From Photobacterium salinisoli (GTDB lineage Bacteria > Pseudomonadota > Gammaproteobacteria > Enterobacterales > Vibrionaceae): 64,000 nt of DNA. Below the pieces are notes generated by a model. That model was not told the origin of the DNA. It saw only the letters and a program-made list of their open reading frames with translations, and ran no database searches. Where the stretch lies: the NCBI RefSeq assembly GCF_003614885.1, contig NZ_QZMS01000007.1:868001-932000 (forward strand), read 5' to 3'. Shown here one piece after another: positions 53,042 to 62,816 of the stretch. The translations under genes and the position numbers were made by a program. How positions within the stretch are numbered: the stretch's first letter is position 1; each line of letters opens with the position of its first letter.

Positions 53042-53980
53042 TTATTGGTTAGGATCCAGAGGGCTTATGTAGCCGTCGGGCTTGAGAGCAAGCAAGTCGC
53101 AGTTAAGGCTGTCAATTGTGTGCTCAGCAGTATTACCGATGAAGACCGCAGAAAGCCCAGTCCGGCCGGTAGTACCCAGTATGACGAGTTCTGCATCTAA
53201 CTCTTCTGCTACTTTTGGAATGACGTCTTCCGGTAACCCTTCGACAACATGGGTTCTATCTGCGTCAATACCGTGCTTTTGCCTGAGTGCCTTCATTGAT
53301 GTCAGATGGTGTCCACGTACCGCATCTGTATAGGTTGCGGGGTCAAATTCAGGTAACTCAATCGTAATGTTAACCGGGGTGGCGGGGTAGGCGTTTACCA
53401 GGTTGACTTCGGCAACCAGTACTTCCGCCATGTTCTTAGCTTCGCTGATGATTTTATCGTTCAGTGCTTCGTGAGTATCGCTCTCTGCCGCTAAGTTGAC
53501 ACAAGCCAGTACTTTACCATTCTCCGGCCAGCTATGTTCTTTTACCAAAAGCACCGGGCATGGACATTTGCGCAATAAATGCCAGTCGGTAGGAGTAAAA
53601 ATCACAGAACCGATTTTGTCATGCTTATGGGTGGCTTTAATGAGTAGATCATGATGATGGCTGTACACCTCTGCTATGACAGCTTCATAAGGACGATTGT
53701 GCCACACCACAAGAATGTCAATATCAACACCAGCGCTGACATGTGGGCGGATGATGTCTTTTAACCACTCTTCACGTTGTTGGATTACGCCCCGTCGCAT
53801 TGCCTGGCGTTCATCCGACGAGAGCATGGACGTCATTTCATAAGAAAAATCGTAAATGGCAAGGAATACAGTGATGTGAACATTCTCACTTTTTTCAGCG
53901 AGGTGTATTGCACGTGACAAAGCCGGTTGGTTGTCTTGCAGTGGATCGGCTACTACGAGGATATTTTTGTATGAGTTCAT
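53042..53980 (-). CDS. uspE: Universal stress protein UspE
   Basis: 312 residues from ATG 53980. It is a tandem of two Usp domains, each with a MNSYKNILVVADP- or KVLACVNLA-like first strand and a nucleotide-site loop (KATHKHDKIGS in the first; LGTTGRTGLSAVFIGNTAEH in the second, a classic ATP-binding Usp motif). UspE responds to growth arrest and oxidative stress. Its position between ttcA and fnr matches the E. coli neighbourhood uspE-fnr. The first domain lacks the full G-x2-G-x9-G-S/T loop, as usual for UspE. Confidence 0.94.
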   Translation of the reverse strand: MNSYKNILVVADPLQDNQPALSRAIHLAEKSENVHITVFLAIYDFSYEMTSMLSSDERQAMRRGVIQQREEWLKDIIRPHVSAGVDIDILVVWHNRPYEAVIAEVYSHHHDLLIKATHKHDKIGSVIFTPTDWHLLRKCPCPVLLVKEHSWPENGKVLACVNLAAESDTHEALNDKIISEAKNMAEVLVAEVNLVNAYPATPVNITIELPEFDPATYTDAVRGHHLTSMKALRQKHGIDADRTHVVEGLPEDVIPKVAEELDAELVILGTTGRTGLSAVFIGNTAEHTIDSLNCDLLALKPDGYISPLDPNQ

Positions 53981-54104
53981 AACTGCCCCCTGTCTCAACG
54001 GAATTGCAATTGACCTGGTCTGAAAAACTGTTTGTATTCAGATTAGTATATTCACTGTAATGGATTGCTGCGAGGAAATGGAGGACTTTGGTGAGGAATT
54101 AGAG

Positions 54105-54137
54105 TAAAAGTTGATGGGCATCAAGCCCATCAACTTT
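54105..54137 (-). terminator. Terminator after fnr
   Basis: AAAGTTGATGGGC (54107-54119) pairs with GCCCATCAACTTT (54125-54137), ending in a T-rich minus-strand tail. Confidence 0.88.
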
Positions 54138-54144
54138 AAAAAGA

Positions 54145-54894
54145 TTATTTACAATTATTTGCGCCGGCTAATTCTGCCAACTGTTCACGGTTTAAGACAG
54201 TAATGTACTTGCCTTTCACACCGATGATTTCTGATTTTTGGAAACGACCTAACAGGCGGCTGATTGTCTCAACGGTCAGTCCCAGGTAGTTACCAATATC
54301 ACCACGTGTCATGGTCAGCCGGAACTCACGGGCAGAAAATCCGCGTTCCGAGAACCGACATGATAAATCATAGAGAAATGCCGCCAAACGTTCTTCGGCA
54401 TTTTTCTTTGACAGCAGCAGGATCATATTCTGATCGCTTTTAATTTCACTGCTCATCAGACGCATAATTTGCTGTCTGAGTTTCGGCATTTTTCCAGCAA
54501 GATCATCCAATGTTTCAAATGGAATCTCGCATACCATTGAGGTTTCGAGAGACTGGGCAAAACTCTGGTGCTTATGATCGTTAATAGCGTCAAAACCCAC
54601 TAAGTCCCCAGCTAAATGAAAAGCGGTAATCTGCTCATCGCCTTGTTCAGTGATGGTGTAGGTTTTCACCGTGCCTGAACGAATCGCGTATAGTGCTTTT
54701 AGCTCATCTCCGGCTTTAAATAACTCCTGGCCCTTATGGATGGGCTTTTTACGCTCAATAATACTGTCCAGCTGATCTAACTCTGTGTCATTGAGAGTAA
54801 AAGGAATACATAGCTGGCTGATACTGCAATCCTGACAATGGATAGCACATCCACCGGATTGAATACGTTTTGTGGAGATTTTATCTGAATTCAT
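54145..54894 (-). CDS. fnr: Oxygen-responsive transcription regulator FNR
   Basis: 249 residues, nearly the E. coli length. The 4Fe-4S ligands are all present: Cys20, Cys23, Cys29 (in [16 protein letters not shown]) and Cys122 (SMVCEIPF). The CRP-like sensor fold and dimer helix are followed by the [29 protein letters not shown], with the E-x-x-S-R DNA contacts. Under low oxygen FNR activates anaerobic and microaerobic genes, likely including the adjacent cbb3 oxidase cluster. ATG 54894 chosen; a GTG extension adds six residues. Confidence 0.97.
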   Translation of the reverse strand: MNSDKISTKRIQSGGCAIHCQDCSISQLCIPFTLNDTELDQLDSIIERKKPIHKGQELFKAGDELKALYAIRSGTVKTYTITEQGDEQITAFHLAGDLVGFDAINDHKHQSFAQSLETSMVCEIPFETLDDLAGKMPKLRQQIMRLMSSEIKSDQNMILLLSKKNAEERLAAFLYDLSCRFSERGFSAREFRLTMTRGDIGNYLGLTVETISRLLGRFQKSEIIGVKGKYITVLNREQLAELAGANNCK

Positions 54895-54969
54895 AAACTG
54901 TGGCCTGACCAAGTTCGGATACTCGGGTCACTCTATCACACTCTTATTCATTATGACGAGTATAAAACA

Positions 54970-55647
54970 TTAGGAAAATTGTGTGATTGCGACATAACCA
55001 GTATGGATGCCGTATGCTAGTAGCAGTAACGCACTGGTTTTTTTAAATATCTGATTGGAAAGCCATTGTTTCAGCGTTTCTGCAAAGCTACCAACTAAGA
55101 GCATTGCCGGTAGTGTTCCCAATCCAAAGGCAAGCATGACACCTGCACCAGAAACTGCGTTTCCAGCCACAGCCGCCCAACTTAGCGTCGAGTAGACTAA
55201 TCCGCAGGGTAACCAGCCCCATACCAGCCCAAACGGAAAGGCCGCCAGGGGAGATTTCAGCGGTAACATAGACTTAGCGAAAGGTGAGATAAAACGCCAA
55301 AGCGATTGTCCGAGCGCTTCAATTTTGGTGACACCTTGCCACCATTGGCCGATATAAAGAGCAAGGAGAATCATCATTAATGCTGCGAACATCCGAAGAA
55401 AAAGGAGCGCAGTGCTTAATCCGCTCAACGCGGCCATGCCCGCCACTGCGCCACCAATAATGGCTCCTGCCGCTGTGTAAGAGATGAGCCGCCCTGCGTT
55501 ATAACAGAGCAGATAAGGAAAACGGCGGTTTTGCTGTTGGCCTGGCATGCCTAAAGTGATAGCGGCAGCGATACCGCCACACATTCCCAAACAATGGCCT
55601 GCACCAAGCAGGCCAATCGCAAAGGCAGCGAAGAAATCTGTGTTCAC
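54970..55647 (-). CDS. TauE/SafE-like membrane protein of the cbb3 assembly cluster
   Basis: 225 residues with about six membrane helices and two small-residue-rich motifs, GLLGAGHCLGMCGGIAAAI (N-terminal) and FGLVWGWLPCGLVYSTLSWA, the pattern of the DsbD_2/TauE-like family found next to ccoS. Cys and His in GHCLGMCGG could carry copper or thiols for oxidase maturation, but that is inference. The start is GTG 55647 overlapping the ccoS stop as GTGA. Last gene of the ccoH-ccoI-ccoS run. Confidence 0.85.
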   Translation of the reverse strand: MNTDFFAAFAIGLLGAGHCLGMCGGIAAAITLGMPGQQQNRRFPYLLCYNAGRLISYTAAGAIIGGAVAGMAALSGLSTALLFLRMFAALMMILLALYIGQWWQGVTKIEALGQSLWRFISPFAKSMLPLKSPLAAFPFGLVWGWLPCGLVYSTLSWAAVAGNAVSGAGVMLAFGLGTLPAMLLVGSFAETLKQWLSNQIFKKTSALLLLAYGIHTGYVAITQFS

Positions 55648-55841
55648 TGTTTATCCTTGCCTGTCTGTGTATCATCCGGTTTGTCTGTGCTTTTTTTCTC
55701 TTCATTTTCATCGAACAGTATGTCGTACCCCTGTCTTTCGAGGTCTTCAAACTGTTCTGACTTGACGGCCCAGATAAAAATGGCAACGGCAATACAGACG
55801 AAGATAATTGCAATCGGGATGAGTAAATACAGGCTAGCCAT
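55644..55841 (-). CDS. ccoS: cbb3 oxidase assembly protein CcoS
   Basis: 65 residues: one membrane helix (SLYLLIPIAIIFVCIAVAIFIWAV), then KSEQFEDLERQGYDIL, the CcoS signature, and a charged tail. CcoS is needed to insert cofactors into the cbb3 oxidase. It starts eight bases inside the end of ccoI and ends in a four-base overlap with the TauE-like gene. Confidence 0.95.
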   Translation of the reverse strand: MASLYLLIPIAIIFVCIAVAIFIWAVKSEQFEDLERQGYDILFDENEEKKSTDKPDDTQTGKDKQ

Positions 55842-58212
55842 CTTCTTTCAATAACCTCAGTGAATTAGAGACAACAATGATGGAGCTGGCAGACATGCCT
55901 AATACTGCAATATAAGGGGCAACCAACCCGGCAACAGCCAAAGGCAGAATAACAAGGTTATATCCTAATGCCCATGACAGATTTTCCCGAATGATCTTCT
56001 TGGTTTTCATCGCCAGACGTCTGGCTTCCAGTACTCTGTCTAAGTGATCGCCCAGTAAAACCATATCTGCAGACGATTTAGCAACATCCGTACCTCCGCC
56101 CATCGCAAGTGACAGATGAGCGCCAGCCAGTACGGGGGCATCATTCACACCATCACCAATCATCAGGGCTATCTGATCTTTAGCAAGACTGTTGAGGTAG
56201 TCGAGTTTGCCTTGTGGGGTCGCGCCGCTGATCAGTTTGTCGACAGAAAGTGTTTTCGCCACGCGAGCGGCGTTGTCGGAGTTATCACCTGTGAGCATGG
56301 TGACCTGAATCCCTTCAGCCTGAAAAGCGTTGACCAGCGATTGACTGTCATGGCGGATAGGATCGTCCAGCTGGAAAGCGGCGATGGCTTTGCCGTTACA
56401 GGTCAGCCAAACCTGGAAGTCCTGGTCTGGTGAAGGTGCGTTTTCGCCGTTTAACGCAAAACTCTGCTTTCCGATTCGCCATTCATTTCCTTCTCTCATG
56501 CCTTTGAGGCCAAAGCCGATCTCGTTCTCAACCTCATCGAAAGAGAACGTTTTATTACGATAACCTGAAAAAGCGCGGGCGATAGGATGGTTTGCAAAAC
56601 GTTCCAGCTCGGCAGCGATACTCAGGGCGTCTGTTTCATCGTAATTGTCGAAGCATGCTGTTTGGATAACTCTGACATTGCCTTCGGTTAAGGTACCGGT
56701 TTTATCAATAACCAGTTGGTTTACATTGCAGAGTGTTTCCAGAACGTGCCCGCGCCGGAGCAGAATACCCAGACGGCCAAGACGTGAGGTAGCACAAGTC
56801 AGTGCGGTTGGTGTAGCCAGCGACAGGGCGCAAGGGCAGGTGGCAACGAGTACAGCGAGGGTGATCCATAACGCATCTTCAGGTTTTACCTGATGCCAGT
56901 AAAGCCAGGTACCTGCCGCAATAATAAGAATCACCGCGACAAAATAGCGCGCGACCACGTCAGCAATTTCTGCAATTTTGGGCTTCGTTGCCTGAGCTTC
57001 ATCCTGAAGACGAATGATGTTCGAAATAAGAGAGTGCTGGCGATCCTGAGTAACTTTTACTGTCAGGTTACCGTCACCGTTAATTGTGCCGGCATACACA
57101 GTATCATCCTTGCCTCTTCGTACGGGCAGTGGTTCTCCGGTCAGCATTGATTCGTCGATCACACTGTTTCCAGACACAATAACCCCATCGGCAGGCAAGC
57201 TTTCTCCGGGTAAGACAGTGACGACGTCACCTGCTTTGAGGCTTTTGGCTGCAATCTGGCGACCATCGGCCAGATTGGCCATAGCCGGGATCAGCTTAAG
57301 CAGGTTGGCACTGGCTGCGGCAGCTTTGCGCCGCGCCCGCATCTCAAGATAGCGGCCGATTAATAAGAAGAAGGTAAACATCGAAATGGATTCGAAGAAC
57401 ACTTCGCCCTTTGCGGTGACTGTGGCATAGAAACTGGCCACGTAAGCGAAGATCAACGCAATAGAAACGGGAACATCCATACCTAATGTGCGTGCTTTGA
57501 GGTTACGCCAGGCATTCAGGTAGAAGGGCAATGCCGAGTAGAGAAGCACCGGAGTGGCAAAAAGAAGGCTGACCCAGCGAAAATAGTTTCGGAAGCTTTC
57601 ATCCAGATCACCAAATACCTCAAAGTACAGCGCAACCGCCAGCATCATCACTTGCATGCTGGCTAAGCCAGCAATACCTAAACGGTACAGGTAGCTCTTC
57701 ATCGTATTGTGGTAATGCTGTTCTTGATTATCCGCCTCAAAAGGGGCTGCTTTGTAACCTAAGCGATGTATGGCGGATAAAAGAGTGCTGAGTTTAGTCT
57801 GTCCGGGGTTCCAGCTGAGCAGAGCACGGTGTGTGGCGGTATTAACGCGAATGTTAACCAGGCCTTTTTCGCGTTTGAGTTGTCTTTCAATTAACCATGC
57901 GCAGGCGGCACACGATACGCCCTCGAGTGACAATGTCACTTCATGAGTATTGTCGCTTGTCCTGACAAAGTCTTGTTGAATCTCTTCGTTGTCATACAGG
58001 GCAAGAGACTGCAATTGCTGAGGGACCAGATCGGCTTTATCTGCTGTTGCCGTCCGGTACTCATAATAGGATGTCAAACCACTGTCGACTATGGTGCTTG
58101 CCACAGCGTGGCAGCCCGGGCAGCACATACTGCGCGCTGCTCCGAGGATGTCGACCGTTAAATGGGTTTCGTGTGGTACAGGATCACCACAGTGGTAGCA
58201 AGAGGTTGTCAT
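55834..58212 (-). CDS. ccoI: Copper-exporting P-type ATPase CcoI (FixI)
   Basis: 792 residues from ATG 58212. The N-terminus is a Cys-rich domain (CYHCGDP, MCCPGCHAVA) followed by an HMA copper domain (GVSCAACAWLIERQL). The ATPase has the CPC membrane site (TCPCALSLATPTAL), phosphorylation Asp in DKTGTLT, SANADG-like GEPLPVRRG and MIGDGVNDAPVL. CcoI delivers copper for the binuclear centre of the cbb3 oxidase. The start overlaps the ccoH stop as ATGA; a longer frame to 58281 is unlikely. Confidence 0.96.
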   Translation of the reverse strand: MTTSCYHCGDPVPHETHLTVDILGAARSMCCPGCHAVASTIVDSGLTSYYEYRTATADKADLVPQQLQSLALYDNEEIQQDFVRTSDNTHEVTLSLEGVSCAACAWLIERQLKREKGLVNIRVNTATHRALLSWNPGQTKLSTLLSAIHRLGYKAAPFEADNQEQHYHNTMKSYLYRLGIAGLASMQVMMLAVALYFEVFGDLDESFRNYFRWVSLLFATPVLLYSALPFYLNAWRNLKARTLGMDVPVSIALIFAYVASFYATVTAKGEVFFESISMFTFFLLIGRYLEMRARRKAAAASANLLKLIPAMANLADGRQIAAKSLKAGDVVTVLPGESLPADGVIVSGNSVIDESMLTGEPLPVRRGKDDTVYAGTINGDGNLTVKVTQDRQHSLISNIIRLQDEAQATKPKIAEIADVVARYFVAVILIIAAGTWLYWHQVKPEDALWITLAVLVATCPCALSLATPTALTCATSRLGRLGILLRRGHVLETLCNVNQLVIDKTGTLTEGNVRVIQTACFDNYDETDALSIAAELERFANHPIARAFSGYRNKTFSFDEVENEIGFGLKGMREGNEWRIGKQSFALNGENAPSPDQDFQVWLTCNGKAIAAFQLDDPIRHDSQSLVNAFQAEGIQVTMLTGDNSDNAARVAKTLSVDKLISGATPQGKLDYLNSLAKDQIALMIGDGVNDAPVLAGAHLSLAMGGGTDVAKSSADMVLLGDHLDRVLEARRLAMKTKKIIRENLSWALGYNLVILPLAVAGLVAPYIAVLGMSASSIIVVSNSLRLLKEDG

Positions 58213-58700
58213 CCTTTGTTTTGTCCATACAGCTTGATCGGATCGGATGAGGGCAGGTTGAGACGACCATTCAGCATCCATTCTCCCTGAAACGGCTCTA
58301 CTTCAACAAACCAAGGCCCATCAATCGACTCTGGGGCTGTAAATCGGTAGCGGCCTTTCTGGTCCGGGCTGATCATTTGGGTAAAGTCTTTTTCCGCTAA
58401 CGTGCGGTGAGTAAAAAGCACTCGCAGGGTAGGAAAATCAGGCAGTTCACCTTTGTCCAGCGATAGAGTGATATCCTGCTCGATCACTTTGATATCAGCT
58501 TTTATTTTCAGGGCGTCGGCGACACGCAGTCGCGAAAAGTCCTGGTTAATGCCTTTTCCTTTCTTGTAATAGTCTTCAGCAACCAGATCCACTTTGTTCT
58601 GTGAGAATATATACAGCGCAGTCATGCTGTATGTAATGGATAAGGCTGGAATCGCAATTATGAACCAGGGCCAAAACTGCTTATACCATGGCTTTTGCAT
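58209..58700 (-). CDS. ccoH: cbb3 oxidase assembly protein CcoH (FixH)
   Basis: 163 residues: one N-terminal membrane helix (FWPWFIIAIPALSITYSMTALYIF), then a periplasmic beta-rich FixH domain with AEDYYKKGKGINQDFSR, the conserved motif after the helix. CcoH interacts with the assembling oxidase and with CcoI. It is the first gene of the assembly operon on the minus strand, directly after the ccoP terminator. ccoG, often first in such clusters, is missing here. Confidence 0.94.
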   Translation of the reverse strand: MQKPWYKQFWPWFIIAIPALSITYSMTALYIFSQNKVDLVAEDYYKKGKGINQDFSRLRVADALKIKADIKVIEQDITLSLDKGELPDFPTLRVLFTHRTLAEKDFTQMISPDQKGRYRFTAPESIDGPWFVEVEPFQGEWMLNGRLNLPSSDPIKLYGQNKG

Positions 58701-58722
58701 TGTGAATCCTTTTAGTATCTAT

Positions 58723-58750
58723 AAAAAGAGCCCCTGATTTTAGCAGGGGC
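58723..58750 (-). terminator. Terminator after ccoP
   Basis: GCCCCTG (58730-58736) and CAGGGGC (58744-58750) with a T5 minus-strand tail. It separates the structural ccoNOQP operon from the assembly genes. Confidence 0.92.
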
Positions 58751-58820
58751 CCTATGACTTAGCTTCAGTGAAATTGTCAGCAAACGTCAACAATTAACTG
58801 ATTCGTAACAGAAATCAGGA

Positions 58821-59798
58821 TTACTGCTGGTTGTTGCTCAGGCCCCATACATAAGCAGAGATAAGCTGAACTTTTTCTTCGCCCAGAATGTTATCCCAAG
58901 CCGGCATTACACCCTGACGGCCGTGAGTAATGGTATCAACTACCGCACGACGTGAGCCACCATATAACCAGATATTATCCGTCAGGTCAGGCGCACCAAA
59001 TGCAGGGTTACCTTTACCATCGGTACCGTGACAGGCGGCACATACCACAAAACGTTGTTTACCCGCTGCAGCCTCTTTGGCATTCACTTTACGGCCAGAC
59101 AGGCTCAGAACGTAACTTGTTACTTCTTGTACACCGTCTTCGCCCAGGGTGTCAATCCATGCAGGCATAGCGCCTTTACGGCCATGCATCAGGGTTGTTT
59201 TGATGGTTTCAGGTTCACCGCCGTACAACCAATCGTTATCGGTCAGGTTAGGGAAGCCCTGCTGACCACGTGCATCAGAGCCGTGGCACTGAGCACAGTT
59301 TTGCAGGAACAAGCGCTGACCGACACGGCGAGCATCTTGATCGGCTGCAATTTCTTCGATTGGACGAAGGTTATTACCAGACTCGTTATAGGCAAGGGAT
59401 TTAAACAACTCGCCATAAGCTTGTTCTGCATCACCTAACTCTTTGGCATACTGATCAAGCTCTTTCGCTTGCTGGGAGTTAGCAATAGATGCTTTTGACT
59501 CAGCCACTGTGCGAACAGTCTGATCGGAACTCTGCCAACCCAAAAGGCCCTTGAAATTGCCCAGGCCAGGATACAGCGCCAGATATACCAAAGAAAAAAC
59601 GATGGTTCCCCAGAACATGTAAGACCACCACTTAGGCAGTGGGTTATTGATCTCGCGAATACCATCGTATTCGTGGCCCATGTCCTCACCTTCTTCAACA
59701 CCCATTTTGTCCTTGCTACACCAAGCAAGAATGGCAGCAACTGCAGCCAGGGTGCCAAGCGTGATGACGATGATCCATACACTCCAAAACGTCGACAT
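58821..59798 (-). CDS. ccoP: cbb3 oxidase diheme cytochrome subunit CcoP
   Basis: 325 residues with two N-terminal membrane helices and two c-type heme sites: CAQCHG at about 167 and CAACHG at about 254, each with a downstream Met ligand region (GRKGAMPAW, GRQGVMPAW). CcoP takes electrons from cytochrome c and passes them to CcoO and CcoN. It starts two bases after the ccoQ stop. Confidence 0.96.
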   Translation of the reverse strand: MSTFWSVWIIVITLGTLAAVAAILAWCSKDKMGVEEGEDMGHEYDGIREINNPLPKWWSYMFWGTIVFSLVYLALYPGLGNFKGLLGWQSSDQTVRTVAESKASIANSQQAKELDQYAKELGDAEQAYGELFKSLAYNESGNNLRPIEEIAADQDARRVGQRLFLQNCAQCHGSDARGQQGFPNLTDNDWLYGGEPETIKTTLMHGRKGAMPAWIDTLGEDGVQEVTSYVLSLSGRKVNAKEAAAGKQRFVVCAACHGTDGKGNPAFGAPDLTDNIWLYGGSRRAVVDTITHGRQGVMPAWDNILGEEKVQLISAYVWGLSNNQQ

Positions 59799-59800
59799 TC

Positions 59801-59977
59801 TTATTTGCTCCTGTCTTTTTCACGCGTGGCCACATCCTTCTCCTCGTCTGCAAAAATTAAATTCGCAGCTTCGTCGAATTGGGATTTACGGCGTTTACTG
59901 TAGGCCCAAAGGACAATACCAATAAAGCTACCGAACAGAATCACAGTCCAGATACTATGAATGGTTCCGATATCCAT
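59801..59977 (-). CDS. ccoQ: cbb3 oxidase subunit CcoQ
   Basis: 58 residues from ATG 59977, too short for many gene finders. One membrane helix (TVILFGSFIGIVLWAYS), then KRRKSQFDEAANLIF, the classic CcoQ motif, and an acidic/Lys-rich tail. CcoQ stabilises the oxidase complex. GGAGG (from GGAGGCACC) precedes the ATG. It lies exactly between ccoO and ccoP, as expected. Confidence 0.96.
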   Translation of the reverse strand: MDIGTIHSIWTVILFGSFIGIVLWAYSKRRKSQFDEAANLIFADEEKDVATREKDRSK

Positions 59978-59986
59978 GGTGCCTCC

Positions 59987-60595
59987 TTATTTCATCGCGT
60001 GACCTAGAGACTGAAGGTAAGCAATAAGTGCGTCCATTTCAGTCTTGCCTTTCACATCATCACCTGCTTTCGCAATTTGTTCGTCAGTGTAAGGTACACC
60101 GAACTTATCGCGGAATAGGGCAAGTTTTTTAGAGGTTATTTCGCCATCCAGTACATTTTCTTCCAGCCACGGGAAACCGGGCATGTTCGATTCCGGTACT
60201 ACATCGCGAGGGTTGCGCAAGTGAACACGGTGCCATTCATCGGAATAACGACCGCCTACACGGGCCAGATCCGGACCTGTACGCTTAGAGCCCCACAGGA
60301 ATGGATGCTCCCAAACACTTTCACCTGCCACAGAATAATGACCGTAACGCTCAGTTTCAGAACGGAATGGGCGAATCATCTGGCTGTGACAAACGTTACA
60401 TCCTTCGCGGATATAAATGTCACGGCCTTCCATTTCCAGGGCAGTGTAAGGGCGCAGGTTTTCTACTGGCTCAGTCGTTTGATCCTGATAAATCAACGGC
60501 GTGATTTCTACCAGCGCACCCAAACTGATTGCAATTACAATCAGGATGGCCAGCAAACCAACATTTTTTTCAACAAGTTCGTGACGAAAGCTCAT
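59987..60595 (-). CDS. ccoO: cbb3 oxidase monoheme cytochrome subunit CcoO
   Basis: 202 residues: an N-terminal membrane helix ([20 protein letters not shown]), a [29 protein letters not shown] block with the CNVCH heme motif at about 65-75 and [17 protein letters not shown] regions ([25 protein letters not shown]) that carry the Met ligand. It transfers electrons to CcoN. Ten-base gap to ccoQ. Confidence 0.96.
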   Translation of the reverse strand: MSFRHELVEKNVGLLAILIVIAISLGALVEITPLIYQDQTTEPVENLRPYTALEMEGRDIYIREGCNVCHSQMIRPFRSETERYGHYSVAGESVWEHPFLWGSKRTGPDLARVGGRYSDEWHRVHLRNPRDVVPESNMPGFPWLEENVLDGEITSKKLALFRDKFGVPYTDEQIAKAGDDVKGKTEMDALIAYLQSLGHAMK

Positions 60596-60607
60596 CAGTT
60601 TTACTCC

Positions 60608-62035
60608 TTATGCTGGTTGCTCTATGGCTTTTAAGCTGTCTTTCGGTGCGGCAATAGTTCTGTAAGCGTTGTAAGCCATCAGGAACATGCCGGTTACGAA
60701 GATAAGACCGCCACAGAAACGCACGAAGTAGAACGGATAAGACGCTTGCAGAGCTTCAACAAAGCTGTAGGTCAGGGTACCGTCGGTATTGACCGCACGC
60801 CACATCAGACCTTGCATCACACCAGAAATCCACATAGCTACGATGTAAAGAACTGTACCAATAGTGGCCAGCCAGAAATGCACGTTCACCAGCTTGATGG
60901 AGTACATACGTTCTTGGCCGAACAGTTTTGGAATCAGGTGATATACCGAACCGATAGAAACCATGGCAACCCAGCCTAATGCACCTGAATGAACGTGGCC
61001 GATTGTCCAGTCGGTATAGTGTGACAGGGCATTAACTGTCTTAATCGCCATCATCGGCCCTTCAAAAGTAGACATGCCGTAGAACGACAGTGACACTACC
61101 AGGAAGCGCAGAATAGGGTCATAACGCAGTTTATGCCAGGCACCGGACAGCGTCATGATACCGTTGATCATGCCACCCCAGGATGGCGCAAACAATACCA
61201 GAGACATCACCATACCCAGTGACTGAGTCCAGTCAGGCAGTGCTGTGTAGTGCAAGTGGTGCGGACCAGCCCAGATATACAGAGAAATCAGTGCCCAGAA
61301 GTGCACGATAGACAAACGGTAGGAATAAACAGGACGACCGGCTTGTTTCGGGACAAAGTAGTACATCATACCCAGGAAGCCAGCAGTAAGGAGGAAACCT
61401 ACGGCGTTGTGTCCATACCACCATTGAACCATGGCATCGACTGCACCAGAGTAGACAGAATACGACTTCGTCATTGAGACCGGAATCGCCATGCTGTTAA
61501 CAATGTGAAGAACGGCTACCGTCAGGATAAATGCACCGAAGAACCAGTTTGCCACATAAATGTGTGAGGTTTTTCGTTTAATCATAGTTCCGAAGAACAC
61601 GACAGCATAAGAGACCCAGACAACGGCAATCAGTATATCGATTGGCCATTCCAGTTCAGCGTATTCTTTGCTGGTTGTATATCCCATAGGCAGCGAAATG
61701 ACTGCTGATAGGATCACGGCTTGCCAGCCCCAGAAGGTGAACGACGCTAACTTGCCACCAAACAACGTGGTTTGACATGTGCGCTGAACGACATAATAGG
61801 ATGTCGCGAACAGTGCACTGGTACCGAAGGCGAAGATCACTGCATTAGTATGCAGCGGACGCAGACGGCTGTATGTCAACCAAGGGGTGTCAAAGTTAAG
61901 TGCCGGCCAAACCAGCTGAGCGGCAATAAATACACCAACGCTCATTCCAACAATACCCCACAGTATGGTAGCCAGGGTAAATTGCCGAACGACCGTATAG
62001 TTGTAGTTTTGATCAAGCTGCTTTTCTTGGCTCAT
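60608..62035 (-). CDS. ccoN: cbb3 oxidase catalytic subunit CcoN
   Basis: 475 residues from ATG 62035, twelve membrane helices. The heme and CuB histidines are in [47 protein letters not shown] and [18 protein letters not shown]. It reduces oxygen to water with high affinity and pumps protons, which suits microaerobic growth. GGAAG precedes the ATG; the in-frame GTG at 62050 overlaps that site. First gene of ccoNOQP. Confidence 0.97.
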   Translation of the reverse strand: MSQEKQLDQNYNYTVVRQFTLATILWGIVGMSVGVFIAAQLVWPALNFDTPWLTYSRLRPLHTNAVIFAFGTSALFATSYYVVQRTCQTTLFGGKLASFTFWGWQAVILSAVISLPMGYTTSKEYAELEWPIDILIAVVWVSYAVVFFGTMIKRKTSHIYVANWFFGAFILTVAVLHIVNSMAIPVSMTKSYSVYSGAVDAMVQWWYGHNAVGFLLTAGFLGMMYYFVPKQAGRPVYSYRLSIVHFWALISLYIWAGPHHLHYTALPDWTQSLGMVMSLVLFAPSWGGMINGIMTLSGAWHKLRYDPILRFLVVSLSFYGMSTFEGPMMAIKTVNALSHYTDWTIGHVHSGALGWVAMVSIGSVYHLIPKLFGQERMYSIKLVNVHFWLATIGTVLYIVAMWISGVMQGLMWRAVNTDGTLTYSFVEALQASYPFYFVRFCGGLIFVTGMFLMAYNAYRTIAAPKDSLKAIEQPA

Positions 62036-62308
62036 GTTGCATGCTTCCACTAAAAAATTTCAACTACACTCTTGTTTCTTTGCGAACAACTTCATTTCGC
62101 AATGCCACCCAAAGCTTAGACAAATCCTGTGTTGTTTTTATAAACAATTCGACACGGAAATTGCTATTTTGTTGTAAAAGTGGCATTTTCAGCACGCATA
62201 ATACTTGAGATAAGAAATGATTGACAGTGTGAAGGGTGAGCTCATGTCGTGGCTCACTATTTTTATGCAAAAAGTTTGAACTATGTAACATGGGAAATGT
62301 ATACAATC

Positions 62309-62485
62309 ATGGCTGCACAGAAACTAACGAAAGCTCGGTTGATCCAAATTTTGCTCCTACTTACTGTTCTGATTGCGGCATTCGTATGGAGAACAATTAC
62401 ATATACATCTGACAATAAGGCAGAAGAAGTACCAAGTTCTTGCGAGAAAGTATCAGAAGAATGTACTGGGAGTGAGGCGAAGTAG
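62309..62485 (+). CDS. Small single-pass membrane protein divergent from ccoN
   Basis: About 58 residues: a short basic N-terminus (MAAQKLTKARLIQ), one membrane helix (ILLLLTVLIAAFVW) and an acidic tail with two Cys (SSCEKVSEECTG). A thiol or disulfide role in the periplasm is conceivable. The start could also be ATG 62297; neither has a well-placed ribosome site (GGGA at 62292). Family not recognised. Its position divergent from the oxidase suggests, but does not prove, a respiratory link. Confidence 0.65.
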   Translation: MAAQKLTKARLIQILLLLTVLIAAFVWRTITYTSDNKAEEVPSSCEKVSEECTGSEAK

Positions 62486-62816
62486 GAGCTGAAATCACTG
62501 CTGATCGTCAGTGCGGGAAGAAGCAAGAAACGGGTACCAGTAGCCGTTCTCTTTGTATTTAAAGCAGCCAGGTGAGGCTGTGCTGGGTGATGATTTGTTT
62601 AATCGGTATCAAAAAGTATGAAGTGGCAATTAAGTTGTTGAAAGATAGGGTTTTTTGTTGGTTTTATGCAATCTTGCTCTGATAAGGCAAACATACGGGC
62701 ACAAGATTGAAAAATATATCATTATTTTTCATTTAAAATTAATTAAAACCCATTAAAAACAATTATATAAAAAGAAACTTTCATCTATTCACTATGTTGG
62801 ATCTTTTCCTGAGCCA
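62486..62816. other. Intergenic region between convergent small gene and SDR-like gene
   Basis: 331 bases, very AT-rich from 62700 to 62790. A small CACTG-N8-CAGTG hairpin lies just after the small gene stop (about 62500-62516). No gene seen. Confidence 0.5.

Noticed and set aside
62236..62257. GTGAGC...GCTCAC inverted repeat followed by TATTTTT between ccoN and the small membrane gene
   Set aside because: It looks like a weak terminator or operator, but the six-base arms and unclear transcript direction do not support a firm call.
62036..62308. FNR box upstream of ccoN
   Set aside because: I looked for TTGAT-N4-ATCAA and found no match with both half-sites; the best candidate near 62208 matches only on one side.
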